From Gracilimonas sp017641085 (GTDB taxonomy: Bacteria > Bacteroidota > Rhodothermia > Balneolales > Balneolaceae), in assembly GCF_046115515.1 (NCBI RefSeq), contig NZ_CP175953.1: a DNA stretch of 64,000 nt; one strand, given 5' to 3'. The notes beneath the pieces were generated by a model. That model was given only the letters and a program-made list of their open reading frames with translations, made no database searches and was not told where the DNA came from. Position 1 is the stretch's first letter, and each line of letters begins with the position of its first letter. A program made the translations under genes and the position numbers. Shown here piece after piece: positions 26,913 to 34,900 of this stretch.

Positions 26913-27191
26913 ATGTCTAATCAAATACCTAATACACATTCACAACTAAAATTTGCGTTGGGTATCAGTCAAAGAAGTTTAAAAGGTTTTGCTAACACTC
27001 TAACTAAGCCAGATGGTTCCATTGGGATTTCACATGCCGCTTTGATTCGTGTAGCGCAAGACACTGACAAAACCCCTTGGATACGTGAAGTAATTAATAG
27101 AACTATTAAACAAAGCAAAAGAAAACACCCAAGCATTTGGGAAGAATTTTTGAAAGAAAATGACTCAGACGAAACAAAAACAGATTATTAA
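26913..27191 (+). CDS. Putative Cro/CII-like early regulator
   Basis: A 92-aa basic protein, first gene of the rightward early operon and directly opposite the repressor. The segment QLKFALGISQRSLKGFANTL looks like part of a helix-turn-helix, and ISHAALIRVAQDTDKTPWIREVI is helical. I recognise no family with certainty. Its place next to the shared operator suggests an antirepressor or Cro-like role. No Shine-Dalgarno is visible before the ATG, as is usual in this lineage. It overlaps the next gene by 32 bp. Confidence 0.62.
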   Translation: MSNQIPNTHSQLKFALGISQRSLKGFANTLTKPDGSIGISHAALIRVAQDTDKTPWIREVINRTIKQSKRKHPSIWEEFLKENDSDETKTDY

Positions 27192-27423
27192 TGCAATTGA
27201 TGGACTTTCCAATCAATTGGAGCTGATACGCTCACTGGTAAATGATACCCTTCTACAAAACAAAGAATGGCTGAATTCGAAAGAATTTGCTCTATTGGCA
27301 AACATAAATTCTAAATCAGTTTCAAATTATGCCGGAAAAGGTAGGTATAAGAAGATTAAGAGAGATTGTAACGGTAAACACTTGATACATGTATCTGAGC
27401 TAAAGAGGCACCTTGATGAATAG
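27160..27423 (+). CDS. Small HTH protein, excisionase-like
   Basis: An 87-aa protein. After a coiled N-terminal segment (about residues 8-35), the part EWLNSKEFALLANINSKSVSNYAGKGRYKKIKRDCNGKHLIHVSELKRHL has the winged-helix MerR/excisionase pattern (W-L-x-x-x-E-x-A, then a turn and a basic strand). It could bind the att region or regulate early genes. No integrase was found for it to assist. It overlaps both neighbours in a tight early operon. Confidence 0.6.
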   Translation: MTQTKQKQIINAIDGLSNQLELIRSLVNDTLLQNKEWLNSKEFALLANINSKSVSNYAGKGRYKKIKRDCNGKHLIHVSELKRHLDE

Positions 27424-27604
27424 GAAGCCACATACAAAAAAAACGAGGACTACCATTTGGGGTCTTGCCGCATTCATATACAGCGAAGTAAATCTAAATG
27501 ATTATTCAGCACTGATTCGGGATAAGAATAACGTAGATATCAAACAAGTCGCAGTTATTCTGATTGAGGCAAAACAAAAACTTAACCGAGTGATCTTGCA
27601 ATAG
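27416..27604 (+). CDS. Small early protein of unknown function
   Basis: A 62-aa basic protein (start MNRKPHTKKTRTTIWGL) in the early operon, overlapping the previous gene by 8 bp. No domain is recognised. The operon position and regular spacing are the only support. A TTG one codon upstream is a possible alternative start. Confidence 0.5.
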   Translation: MNRKPHTKKTRTTIWGLAAFIYSEVNLNDYSALIRDKNNVDIKQVAVILIEAKQKLNRVILQ

Positions 27605-27615
27605 ATCAGACCTGA

Positions 27616-28014
27616 TTGACATTCTACGAAGCGATACCTCATGTAAGGGAAGCATCCAGAAATGATATCATTGAAATCATTTCTGAACGTATTCCTTTAA
27701 AAAAATCCGGCAGGTACTTTGAAGCATGTTGTCCATTTCATTCTGAAAAGACGGCTTCTTTTAAAGTACATGAAATAAAAGGCACCTATAAATGCTATGG
27801 ATGTGACGCATGGGGAGATGCCATTAGTTTTGTAGAATTTTACGATGGACTAACCTTCAATGAAGTCATTTATTTATTGGCCGAACGGTATCACCTATCC
27901 ATATCAAATAAAAGTAGGAAGAGATCCCAACAGGCTATAAAAAAGAAGACGACATACTTCCAGGATACTCCTCCGTTAAGTCTGAAATCCTCAAGACAAA
28001 GAAAGCTTTCGTAG
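27616..28014 (+). CDS. CHC2 zinc-finger primase domain protein (zero-frame product)
   Basis: A 132-aa zero-frame product with a DnaG-type CHC2 zinc finger: CCPFHSEKTASFKV then YKCYGCDAWGDAISFV supply the C-x2-H and C-x2-C ligands. Primase zinc fingers recognise the template for primer synthesis. The start is a TTG just after a stop codon; no in-frame ATG exists. The reading frame crosses A-AAA-AAG at 27939-27945, exactly phased as in E. coli dnaX, and ends 23 codons later. A -1 shift there would extend the protein to about 254 aa ending at 28379. The catalytic part of a primase is absent in zero frame. Confidence 0.75.
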   Translation: MTFYEAIPHVREASRNDIIEIISERIPLKKSGRYFEACCPFHSEKTASFKVHEIKGTYKCYGCDAWGDAISFVEFYDGLTFNEVIYLLAERYHLSISNKSRKRSQQAIKKKTTYFQDTPPLSLKSSRQRKLS

Positions 28015-28379
28015 CATTTAAACAAGGCAACACATCATTCACCCCTATTCTTTTCATAGATGACAAGCTAAGCCTTGATGCGGCAAAACTTTTAAAAAAA
28101 CGAGCGCAAAAGATCATTTTTGTGGCTCATGAAACTCCTTGGGAAATACTTAAACCTTCCTTTGAAGCCGCTTTAAAGGCAGAATTGGATGTATTCGCTA
28201 TTCCAGATTATTCCAAAGAATTCCAGGAAATGGACTGGGTGGACTATTGCTCTGCTCAGACTACTCAAAAAATTACAATGAAAGATGTGATACAGCTTAT
28301 TGCAGGGATACCTGACAACATTACTCGGTCTGTGTACATCACTTATGCAACAGATAATTTCAAAGAATTGACTACATAA
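27918..28379 (+). CDS. Minus-one-frame continuation of the CHC2 primase gene
   Basis: The frame one nucleotide back from the CHC2 gene is open from 27918 to the TAA at 28379, with no credible start codon near its beginning (a GTG at 28122 is internal). Reading through the slippery A-AAA-AAG joins it to the zinc finger and gives an integral 255-codon frame. The sequence has FTPILFIDDKLSLDAAKLL and KIIFVAHETPWEILKPSF, which could be an alpha/beta domain such as a divergent Toprim; this is not certain. Its stop overlaps the start of the helicase gene (TAATG), so translation of this frame would couple to the helicase. Confidence 0.55.
   Translation, partial: EEIPTGYKKEDDILPGYSSVKSEILKTKKAFVAFKQGNTSFTPILFIDDKLSLDAAKLLKKRAQKIIFVAHETPWEILKPSFEAALKAELDVFAIPDYSKEFQEMDWVDYCSAQTTQKITMKDVIQLIAGIPDNITRSVYITYATDNFKELTT
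27939..27945 (+). promoter_or_regulatory. Slippery heptamer A-AAA-AAG, candidate -1 frameshift site
   Basis: The heptamer is in the X-XXY-YYZ phase relative to the CHC2 frame (codons ATA AAA AAG), the same heptamer as in dnaX. A purine-rich AGGAAGAG lies at 27916-27923, farther upstream than the dnaX stimulator. Only weak downstream hairpins are visible. Confidence 0.5.
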
Positions 28380-30694
28380 TGATAAATCCCATGTTCAACG
28401 CCGATTTTTGGCGTTGGTATCTGCGAAAAGAGTTTAAAGAATTTACACATTTAGCAGATACTACCACCCTTATTGAAAGAATTCCGAATGTTTTCACTGA
28501 AAACAATCCCGATTCTTTCCTCACCCTAAACCTCGACACAGAAATCTGCAAAGATTCCGAGGGCAATGAATTCAATATGGTTGAATTTATTGCAATAAAA
28601 GAGGACACCGAACGGCAGTACGCAGAAATGAACCTGGCCGTTGACTACGAGCGCTGGATGGCTCAAAAATTTCAAGAAAACGCGGCCAAAGAATACGAAC
28701 GAGACTTTGATAACTACCAGTGGGTTCGAAAACGAGGTGGGGAAAAAGTACCCGTAACCGATTTTGATCTAATCCTGGAATCCATCATCGAAAAATGGAA
28801 TCCGGAAAAGAAAGAATGGGAACGCACTTATGTAGGCCAGCTCCGTTACCTTCGGGGAGGCATTCCCATGTATAAGCCCTTCAATTTTGAGCCCGGACAA
28901 ACTCACAGCGTGGAGGAATTTTCCAAAAGCGTATGGAATAAAGACGTACTTCAAGTGAAAAACATGAAGAATGAGGACATGCGCAGCTTCTGGTTGCATG
29001 TAAACATCGAATTTAAGCCCCGCATTGTCCGGGAATTTGATCACTTTGGGGTCATTTCTTTTGAAAAAACCCGGTATTTACTCGCCGGAAACGTGCTGGT
29101 AAGCTTCCCAAAGAAAGCATCTGATCACCTAAAGCTCATTGCCCAGCGCGATGGAGCCTTTCCCGTAGGTGATAACAAGTTTTTAAAGCCCCCGGAAGAT
29201 GCTATTCACCTGCCTCATTACGATTTGGGGCTCGCTAATCCCGATGGTTATTTCCAAAATGCTCAGGAGAGCCTGTACAATGACCAGGAATTTTATAAAA
29301 AACTGGTAGAAGTTGAGTTTCACTTTTGCGGTATGGTGGGCGGTAATACGGAATTCAGGCTTTGGGGCAAGGTAATTATCGCTTACGTGTTTGCCTTCGT
29401 GTTTTTTGACGAGATCTACACCCTTCACAAGCATGTCATCTTCCTCTACCTGTATGGTGAGGGAAACGTGGGTAAAGGAGAAATGGCCAAGCTTATTCAG
29501 GATTTTTTTGGAATAAATCACCTCGATAGTTTGAACACTCCACCGGCTCGATCTGTGGACGAGGCGCTGGAGCAAAAATCCCACATCCCCCAGTGGATTG
29601 ATGAGCACGTACCCCAAGTTCCTGGTAAAAAGGCCAAGATTGAAGACCAGATTTGGAACTCCTGGTTTGAACTCAAGCCACGGCCCACCAACATCAAAAA
29701 AGGCAATAAATGGGGAAAGGAACATAAAGTTGTGCGGACCATGCCCCTTTTTTGCAGCAACTTTCTTCCGGCAACCGACCACCTTCTAAGCCGCTCGCTG
29801 ATCATTCATTACAGCAAAAAGACGCGTGGGCCTGAAGACCACGTTAAAGAGCTGCTCAATGATCGGGTTACCCTTCAGCGGCTTATGCTTTCTTTTCTAA
29901 AAAACTACCACCTTCTCAACCGGAAAGACTTCATTCGGGATATGGAACGCATCAGGCTGAAGCTCAAAGAAGCGGTAAAAAACGAACTGGGCGATAAAAT
30001 GAAAGATGTGGTCCTTCAAGACCGGCAAATTAACCAGTTTGCCTCGCTGGTTACGGTTTCCTACTGGCTCAATCCTGAATACCGGAACATTATTACGGGC
30101 GTCTTGGAAGAACTCGATGAGGTAAAAGACAAAGCCATGTATGATGACTACTACCGCAATTTTACCAAGGAGCGTAATGAGGAGCGGCTTCTCTCTGTTA
30201 CCGGGGAAGATCTATTTCTTTTTGCTCGCGATGAAGTTGTCAAAACCGCGATCAGGTACTCCTCTCAAGATCCGCTGACCGAATTCATTGAAACCATCGG
30301 TACGCTTATCCAATCTTTGAAGGTAACCGTACATCATTTTAACTGGACGAAGGACGGCACACTCAAAATTTGGGCCAAGGCAATCTGGGACATCTACGAA
30401 TACGAGAAAAGAGGCACCGATGGCATGGTTCGCCGGGATATCGTGGACGAGAAGCTTCGGGATTTAAGCGATTTGACTCCGGAAGGCGAACTTAAGGTGG
30501 TTAATTGGAAAATAATCGACAGTTATTCCAACCTAAAGACTGATACCATTCGCCAGCGTGGCTATTACATCCCTAATGCGGTAGAAAATGAGCTGTTTCG
30601 CAACGCTTTTAACTGGGACAAATTTAAGCCTGCCGGAAGCCAGCCCTGGACGGAAAACACGAATCTGTTTAATGAAGAAATAGCTTCGGCGTGA
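28379..30694 (+). CDS. D5-like primase-helicase (SF3-type P-loop, DUF5906-like)
   Basis: A 771-aa replication protein. A Walker A LYGEGNVGKGEMAKL lies at about residues 358-372, followed by a Walker B-like IPQWIDEHVP near residue 404 and a sensor-like MPLFCSNFLP near 455. This is the D5/SF3 layout of phage and plasmid primase-helicases. The N-terminal 300 residues match no family I can name. It likely unwinds the element's origin, which by position would be the iteron cluster just downstream. Its ATG overlaps the preceding stop (TAATG). Base composition is higher in GC than in the early genes before it. Confidence 0.82.
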   Translation: MINPMFNADFWRWYLRKEFKEFTHLADTTTLIERIPNVFTENNPDSFLTLNLDTEICKDSEGNEFNMVEFIAIKEDTERQYAEMNLAVDYERWMAQKFQENAAKEYERDFDNYQWVRKRGGEKVPVTDFDLILESIIEKWNPEKKEWERTYVGQLRYLRGGIPMYKPFNFEPGQTHSVEEFSKSVWNKDVLQVKNMKNEDMRSFWLHVNIEFKPRIVREFDHFGVISFEKTRYLLAGNVLVSFPKKASDHLKLIAQRDGAFPVGDNKFLKPPEDAIHLPHYDLGLANPDGYFQNAQESLYNDQEFYKKLVEVEFHFCGMVGGNTEFRLWGKVIIAYVFAFVFFDEIYTLHKHVIFLYLYGEGNVGKGEMAKLIQDFFGINHLDSLNTPPARSVDEALEQKSHIPQWIDEHVPQVPGKKAKIEDQIWNSWFELKPRPTNIKKGNKWGKEHKVVRTMPLFCSNFLPATDHLLSRSLIIHYSKKTRGPEDHVKELLNDRVTLQRLMLSFLKNYHLLNRKDFIRDMERIRLKLKEAVKNELGDKMKDVVLQDRQINQFASLVTVSYWLNPEYRNIITGVLEELDEVKDKAMYDDYYRNFTKERNEERLLSVTGEDLFLFARDEVVKTAIRYSSQDPLTEFIETIGTLIQSLKVTVHHFNWTKDGTLKIWAKAIWDIYEYEKRGTDGMVRRDIVDEKLRDLSDLTPEGELKVVNWKIIDSYSNLKTDTIRQRGYYIPNAVENELFRNAFNWDKFKPAGSQPWTENTNLFNEEIASA

Positions 30695-30744
30695 GCTATT
30701 TTTTTATCCATAGAATAGAAAAGCCCGAAAAAGAAGAAAATCTA

Positions 30745-31028
30745 TGTTTCAATGTTTCAAAATACTAAAAACACACTTTATGATACTTTTAATACACTTT
30801 TTTATGAAACTTTTGCTGAAACATTTATGAAACACCATGAAACATTCCCTCTTTTTTTCTGAAACAGGAATGTTTCATCTGTGTTTCACGGGAAATTCTG
30901 CTAAATCATTGAAATTATTTACCCAAAAAATGAATCCAATCCAGCGTGAAACAGGCATGTTTCAGGAAATGTTTCATAAAATTCGGCCTTTACATATACG
31001 TGAGGGCTATTTTCGGAAGTTTGAAACA
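30745..31028. repeat. Iteron cluster, candidate replication origin
   Basis: Thirteen copies of TGAAACA or its complement TGTTTCA (12 exact, one TGAAACT) lie in 284 bp. TGTTTCA starts at 30745, 30753, 30871, 30882, 30958 and 30970. TGAAACA starts at 30805 (final T), 30817, 30828, 30838, 30860, 30947 and 31022. Two pairs form matching 18-bp palindromes, TGAAACAGG(A/C)ATGTTTCA, at 30860-30877 and 30947-30964. The 400-bp gap between genes is AT-rich with T-runs. Its position directly after the helicase gene fits an iteron origin; a regulator-binding array is the alternative. Confidence 0.72.
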
Positions 31029-31094
31029 TTTTTTTGGAATAAAATGAGTTTTACCGGAAAATCTGTAATTAATCATCACTATTGAGGAGACCTT

Positions 31095-31334
31095 ATGTTT
31101 TCAAAGAAAACCATGCAAGAAGTTATCGACCAGCAAGTAATGACCATCAAAGAAGCCCAGGTATATGTGGAAGAAAAAACGGGGATGAAAAGCAGCCTTT
31201 TTTATGATTGCGTTCGACCGGAACTTACGCCGCGTCCAATGGCCATGAACAAACGCACCAACAAACCGGCCCATTTTGTTGTAACAAAAGAGCAAGTTGA
31301 CCGGATTATCTACCAAATGAAGAAGAATTACTAA
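31095..31334 (+). CDS. Small HTH-type protein next to the iteron region
   Basis: A 79-aa basic protein with a good Shine-Dalgarno (GAGGAG, 31084-31089). The stretch MTIKEAQVYVEEKTGMKSSLFYDCVRPELTPRPMAMN resembles a MerR/excisionase-type winged helix, and the C-terminus VTKEQVDRIIYQMKKNY is a basic helix. The family is not recognised. It starts 67 bp after the last iteron, so it is a candidate iteron-binding or late-control protein. A terminator follows, making it monocistronic. Confidence 0.6.
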   Translation: MFSKKTMQEVIDQQVMTIKEAQVYVEEKTGMKSSLFYDCVRPELTPRPMAMNKRTNKPAHFVVTKEQVDRIIYQMKKNY

Positions 31335-31418
31335 AAAAAGTGAATTCCATTTAACTCAATTTATTCCGACAAATTTTACGATTTATTTAAAAATATGTAG
31401 GTATTTCGGGTTACTCAT

Positions 31419-31452
31419 ACCGCTCTAACGGTCGTTTAAAGCGGTTTTTTTC
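31419..31452 (+). terminator. Terminator between early and late regions
   Basis: ACCGCT at 31419-31424 pairs with AGCGGT at 31440-31445 and is followed by a run of eight T. It separates the small HTH gene from the long late operon. Confidence 0.75.
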
Positions 31453-31487
31453 TTTGCTAAACTGTGTTCGAACCAAACAGAACACAG

Positions 31488-32216
31488 ATGGCAGAACCAT
31501 TAGATCCAGTTACCGAGATTACTACCGAGCCCGAAAAAGGGGGAGCTACTAAAGCTACACGCGGTCGTCCACCAGCTGAATTTTATATGCAGGAATACGG
31601 TCAGCATCCAGTCGCACCTATCAACGAGAGCTATTTTCAGCATCGTTGTCATATCCTTGAAAACGAATTAAACGATGCCGAGCGGAAAGCTCGCAACCTG
31701 GTTGATGAACTGCTTCAGGTCAAACGCGAACTTTCGGAAGACCGGACAGGCTTGCTTCTAAAGCATCAGCAGGAAATTGCAAAGCTCAAGGAAGAGCATC
31801 GCAATGATATTGATGAGAAAAAAGACGCCTGTCTAAAAGTAGTCCAGGAGCTTCAAAAGCAGATTGACACTCTGGAAAAGGATATGTTCAAAAAGGATCT
31901 GGAGCATAAAAACGGGGAGCGATCTGCGGGGAACCGGCTCATTGATTTAGCGGAAGAATCAGCTCCTCAATTATTTGAAGCTTTGGCTGGCTTATTTGCC
32001 GCATATCAAAAAAATCCACCTCCTACAGCCCAAGCCCCATTTGCGCCTACACAACCCAAACAAATTGATACAGGTGAGGTCATTTCGTCTGATGTGCTAA
32101 GTAATAATTCAGGAGCTTCGGCTCCTGAATCTTCCCAGCCAGATGACTCAGATGAGCAGTTAAGTGCACTTCTCGAAAAGGAACTGAATCCCAAGATAGC
32201 TGGAGAGGAAGTGTGA
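31488..32216 (+). CDS. Coiled-coil late protein of unknown function
   Basis: A 242-aa acidic protein from the ATG at 31488; a GTG at 31464 would add eight residues. Residues about 45-150 are a continuous coiled coil (heptads rich in E, K and L, e.g. HILENELNDAERKARNLVDELLQVKREL). The C-terminal 90 residues are low-complexity and rich in P, Q, S, N and D. There is no membrane helix or catalytic motif. As first gene of the late operon it might be a scaffold or structural organiser; this is inference. Its stop overlaps the next start (GTGA). Confidence 0.65.
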   Translation: MAEPLDPVTEITTEPEKGGATKATRGRPPAEFYMQEYGQHPVAPINESYFQHRCHILENELNDAERKARNLVDELLQVKRELSEDRTGLLLKHQQEIAKLKEEHRNDIDEKKDACLKVVQELQKQIDTLEKDMFKKDLEHKNGERSAGNRLIDLAEESAPQLFEALAGLFAAYQKNPPPTAQAPFAPTQPKQIDTGEVISSDVLSNNSGASAPESSQPDDSDEQLSALLEKELNPKIAGEEV

Positions 32217-32626
32217 CCGTATCACCCCGAGAAGAGCTGCTAAAATTTGCCCTCGGCTACATGGTGAGCAAAAACCATAGTGTGGAGCGGTACATCAAAT
32301 ACGCAAAACTTATCCGTTCGCAGGTTGAACTGATTCAGAATATGGAAAACCGACCGATTGCGGTTGGCGACTGGATACAAATGGCTATTGAATTAGGTCG
32401 GCAGGCCTTGGTGAGAGAAATTGGAGCGAAGCGAATTGCAGAAAGCATATATCCCCTTGTGGATGGATCAGGGCAATTAAAGCAATACGTCTCCTTTCCG
32501 GCTGGGCCTGCCACTAATTTACTGCTGGGATTCACCGGCACTTATCACTCCCTAACCAATCGGGAGCGACGATTTTTAGTGCAGATCATCAGTGAGCTGC
32601 AAAACCTCCACCGCAAAAACCACTGA
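32213..32626 (+). CDS. Late-operon protein of unknown function
   Basis: A 137-aa mainly helical protein starting at a GTG that overlaps the upstream stop. The C-terminal half, TNLLLGFTGTYHSLTNRERRFLVQIISELQNL, contains a mildly hydrophobic stretch but no clear transmembrane helix. No family is recognised. Tight coupling on both sides (overlap, then a 3-bp gap) supports it as a real gene of the unit. Confidence 0.6.
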   Translation: MTVSPREELLKFALGYMVSKNHSVERYIKYAKLIRSQVELIQNMENRPIAVGDWIQMAIELGRQALVREIGAKRIAESIYPLVDGSGQLKQYVSFPAGPATNLLLGFTGTYHSLTNRERRFLVQIISELQNLHRKNH

Positions 32627-32629
32627 CTT

Positions 32630-32851
32630 ATGCCCAAGGTAGAAACCAAATCCATTTCTCAGATCCGCAGGAAAAACTATTCCCAAAAGCTTCGTGAAGG
32701 CATTACGGCTATTACGCTGAATGGTGAATTTGTAGGTGTTCTGATCACCTGCGGTGCAACAACGCAAGAGATGGCAAACCTTCGCCACAAACGACTGTTA
32801 AATAATCCGGTTCATACCATAACTGAACTTGCCAAGGGTGTGATTCAGTAA
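32630..32851 (+). CDS. Small basic late protein of unknown function
   Basis: A 73-aa basic protein (MPKVETKSISQIRRKNYSQKLRE...). The ITLNGEFVGVLITCGATTQEM part may be a small beta unit. No domain is recognised. Its stop codon overlaps the ATG of the transglutaminase-like gene, so translation is coupled. Confidence 0.55.
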   Translation: MPKVETKSISQIRRKNYSQKLREGITAITLNGEFVGVLITCGATTQEMANLRHKRLLNNPVHTITELAKGVIQ

Positions 32852-33864
32852 TGCAGAGCGGCTACGTAAACATATTACCAGATACCCAGCAGCAATACAC
32901 CAGAGCACGGGCTGTGGATGCTTCTTTGGGAGCATCCACAGTACCTCTTTCTACCCGACGCCAAGCGTACCCCGGAGTGGAAGGCGTACTTTCTGCGGCC
33001 AGCAGGTTGGTTACCAAATATACCGGCGACGAACGCATTCGCTCACTGGCCCTCAAGATTACAAGCACGATCCGGCGACACCGGCTTACCGGCCAACCCG
33101 ACCTGCGTAACATTGACGCTATTGCCTCGGCTATCTACAAGTGGATGGTGCGCAATGTGAATTATGTGCGCGATCCGTGGGATGTCGAGCGTATTCAATC
33201 GCCCTTTGTTACCATTACCCAACGGGCCGGAGACTGTGATGATCATGCCATTTTAGGAGCAGCGCTCCTGCAAAGCTTGGGTATTCAAACAGGCTTTCGC
33301 ATTGTATCGAGAACCGGACGCCACTTTGACCATATCTATGCGGTGTACCAATCTCCTTCCGGGTGGAAATCCTTCGATACCACCGTACTGAAATACCCCG
33401 GTTACGTTTTTGACGAGCGGCTGATTAAGAAATCCCGCCACGTCAGCAATGCCATGCCGGAAGGTCTTGGGATTGACCCGATCACACTACTCACCACAGC
33501 TACCACAATGGCCAGCACAGGGATGACGCTTAAAAATACGTTGTCCAACATATTTGGAGCCAAAGATAAAGATGAGCGTCAATTACGTGGAGCCCTGCGA
33601 GACTACCTCATGCAACGGGGCGTACAATCCGAGGTGATCAGCCTTTCCCAAAAAGACAATGCCACTCTTCAGCGCTACGCGCAGATTATAGATGAACTTG
33701 GAGCTCCTGCGGTTCAGCGACTGAACCGTTACGGACAACTTTCCCCGGTTTGGGTTACTCAACAACAAGCAGCAAATAAAACCAAAAAAATGGGGCTGTA
33801 TGCCGGTCTTGCCATTGGAACCCTGGTTCTGATTGGTGGCGGGTATATGCTTCTAAACAAATAG
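32851..33864 (+). CDS. Transglutaminase-like cysteine peptidase with C-terminal membrane helix
   Basis: A 337-aa protein. The Cys-His-Asp triad of the transglutaminase/papain-like fold is visible: AGDCDDHAILGAALL (Cys near residue 130), RHFDHIYAVYQ and WKSFDTTVLKYPG. The last 25 residues form a membrane helix ending in LLNK. It begins MQSGYV, the start motif shared by many proteins of this operon. It may cross-link or process structural proteins, or act on peptidoglycan cross-bridges during entry. No signal peptide is present, so it is tail-anchored. It is a candidate virion-associated enzyme. Confidence 0.75.
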   Translation: MQSGYVNILPDTQQQYTRARAVDASLGASTVPLSTRRQAYPGVEGVLSAASRLVTKYTGDERIRSLALKITSTIRRHRLTGQPDLRNIDAIASAIYKWMVRNVNYVRDPWDVERIQSPFVTITQRAGDCDDHAILGAALLQSLGIQTGFRIVSRTGRHFDHIYAVYQSPSGWKSFDTTVLKYPGYVFDERLIKKSRHVSNAMPEGLGIDPITLLTTATTMASTGMTLKNTLSNIFGAKDKDERQLRGALRDYLMQRGVQSEVISLSQKDNATLQRYAQIIDELGAPAVQRLNRYGQLSPVWVTQQQAANKTKKMGLYAGLAIGTLVLIGGGYMLLNK

Positions 33865-33867
33865 ACG

Positions 33868-34290
33868 ATGAGTAAAAGTGGATTTATCATTCCCTTAGAG
33901 GATACTGTAATTGGTGAAGAAGACGCGGTTATTGCCGTTGCCCTCAGTCCAGGACTCGGCAACTGGGAAGAAACCGATCCGTGCCGTTACGTCAACCAGA
34001 GCTGTAAAGGCAAAATGTTTGGCAAGCTGAAAAGCTGTCGCCGCCAGCGCGAAAAGAGTCAGGCGCTCTGCAAAGCCCATGAAGCCTCTCTGCAAAAGAA
34101 AGCCCAGTGGGAAGGCCAGCGCGAGGAAATGATGCAGGCGCTTCAAACCAATATTACGACGACCGCTCAGCATCAACAAACGGCCAATTCAACCATGAAG
34201 TCAGGCATTGCTGTGGGCGGTGTTGCTCTTACCGGAGCTATTGCTTTGGCGGTTTTAATGCTGAAACGAAAAAAGAAATCTTCTAAATAA
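33868..34290 (+). CDS. Tail-anchored small late protein, Cys-containing
   Basis: A 140-aa protein. It starts MSKSGFIIPLED and continues to SPGLGN, both parts of the shared motif. A central basic, Cys-rich segment (CRYVNQSCKGKMFGKLKSCRRQREKSQALC) has four Cys. A membrane helix (about residues 112-131) precedes a KRKKKSSK tail. The topology would place the basic tail on the inner or DNA side. The function is unknown; a virion membrane protein is the working idea. Confidence 0.65.
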   Translation: MSKSGFIIPLEDTVIGEEDAVIAVALSPGLGNWEETDPCRYVNQSCKGKMFGKLKSCRRQREKSQALCKAHEASLQKKAQWEGQREEMMQALQTNITTTAQHQQTANSTMKSGIAVGGVALTGAIALAVLMLKRKKKSSK

Positions 34291-34303
34291 GCAGGCCTTT
34301 CCC

Positions 34304-34627
34304 ATGACCAAACAACCCAGTGGATATACCAGTTTTGATCTTCTCAACCAGAAAGCGGCTACCGTTACCCAGCCCACACAAACCAAATTTGGCTCAGCCT
34401 TAACCTCTATCAGTGACCTGCTTAAGACGGCTACCGATACCGTGGTGACCATAGACGGGGTCGTCAACAAAGGCGGTAACAAATCCGGAGGCGGGCAACC
34501 GACCGTGTTATATCCCGGCCAGGGTGCAACGGCTTCGGGTGGCACCGGCGACATAATTAAGTATGCGGGCATAGCAGGTATCGCCATTGGCGGTGGCATT
34601 ATTCTACTCAAAGTTCTGAAGAAGTAA
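34304..34627 (+). CDS. Tail-anchored small late protein
   Basis: A 107-aa protein. It starts MTKQPSGYTSFDLLNQ, has a Gly-rich central linker (NKGGNKSGGGQPT) and ends with the membrane helix YAGIAGIAIGGGIILL followed by KVLKK. No enzyme motif is seen. Layout and N-terminal motif match its neighbours. It probably sits in the virion membrane; the exact role is unknown. Confidence 0.62.
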   Translation: MTKQPSGYTSFDLLNQKAATVTQPTQTKFGSALTSISDLLKTATDTVVTIDGVVNKGGNKSGGGQPTVLYPGQGATASGGTGDIIKYAGIAGIAIGGGIILLKVLKK

Positions 34628-34629
34628 GT

Positions 34630-34899
34630 ATGCAAGCCGGACGAATTTCAACATTTCTCGATGGTGGTGTTCCAGGTGGCCAGGCCTCTGCGGTCTTGCC
34701 TGACGTAGAAGACACCTCCTACGAGCAGCCGGATATCCAGGTCATAGAAATGGGCGAAGGCGAGCAGCCAACAGCCAAAAAACTGTGCCAGCGACTTCAG
34801 GAGCAGCCGATTTCCCTCTCTCAGTGGATTCGGGATAACCAGAACACCTTACTAATCGCAGGTGGCCTGTACGCGGGCTACCGCTTGCTACGGAGGTAA
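34630..34899 (+). CDS. Tail-anchored small late protein
   Basis: An 89-aa protein starting MQAGRISTFLDGG. It has an acidic middle and a C-terminal helix TLLIAGGLYAGYRLL ending in RR. The stop codon is embedded in the Shine-Dalgarno of the next gene (GGAGG at 34892-34896), a strong sign of coupled translation. No domain is recognised. Confidence 0.62.
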   Translation: MQAGRISTFLDGGVPGGQASAVLPDVEDTSYEQPDIQVIEMGEGEQPTAKKLCQRLQEQPISLSQWIRDNQNTLLIAGGLYAGYRLLRR

Positions 34900-34900
34900 G

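Noticed and set aside
30837..31085. Open frame of 82 codons inside the iteron region
   Set aside because: Its codons are largely made of the TGAAACA/TGTTTCA repeats, giving recurrent ETGMF-like strings; it is better explained by the non-coding array.
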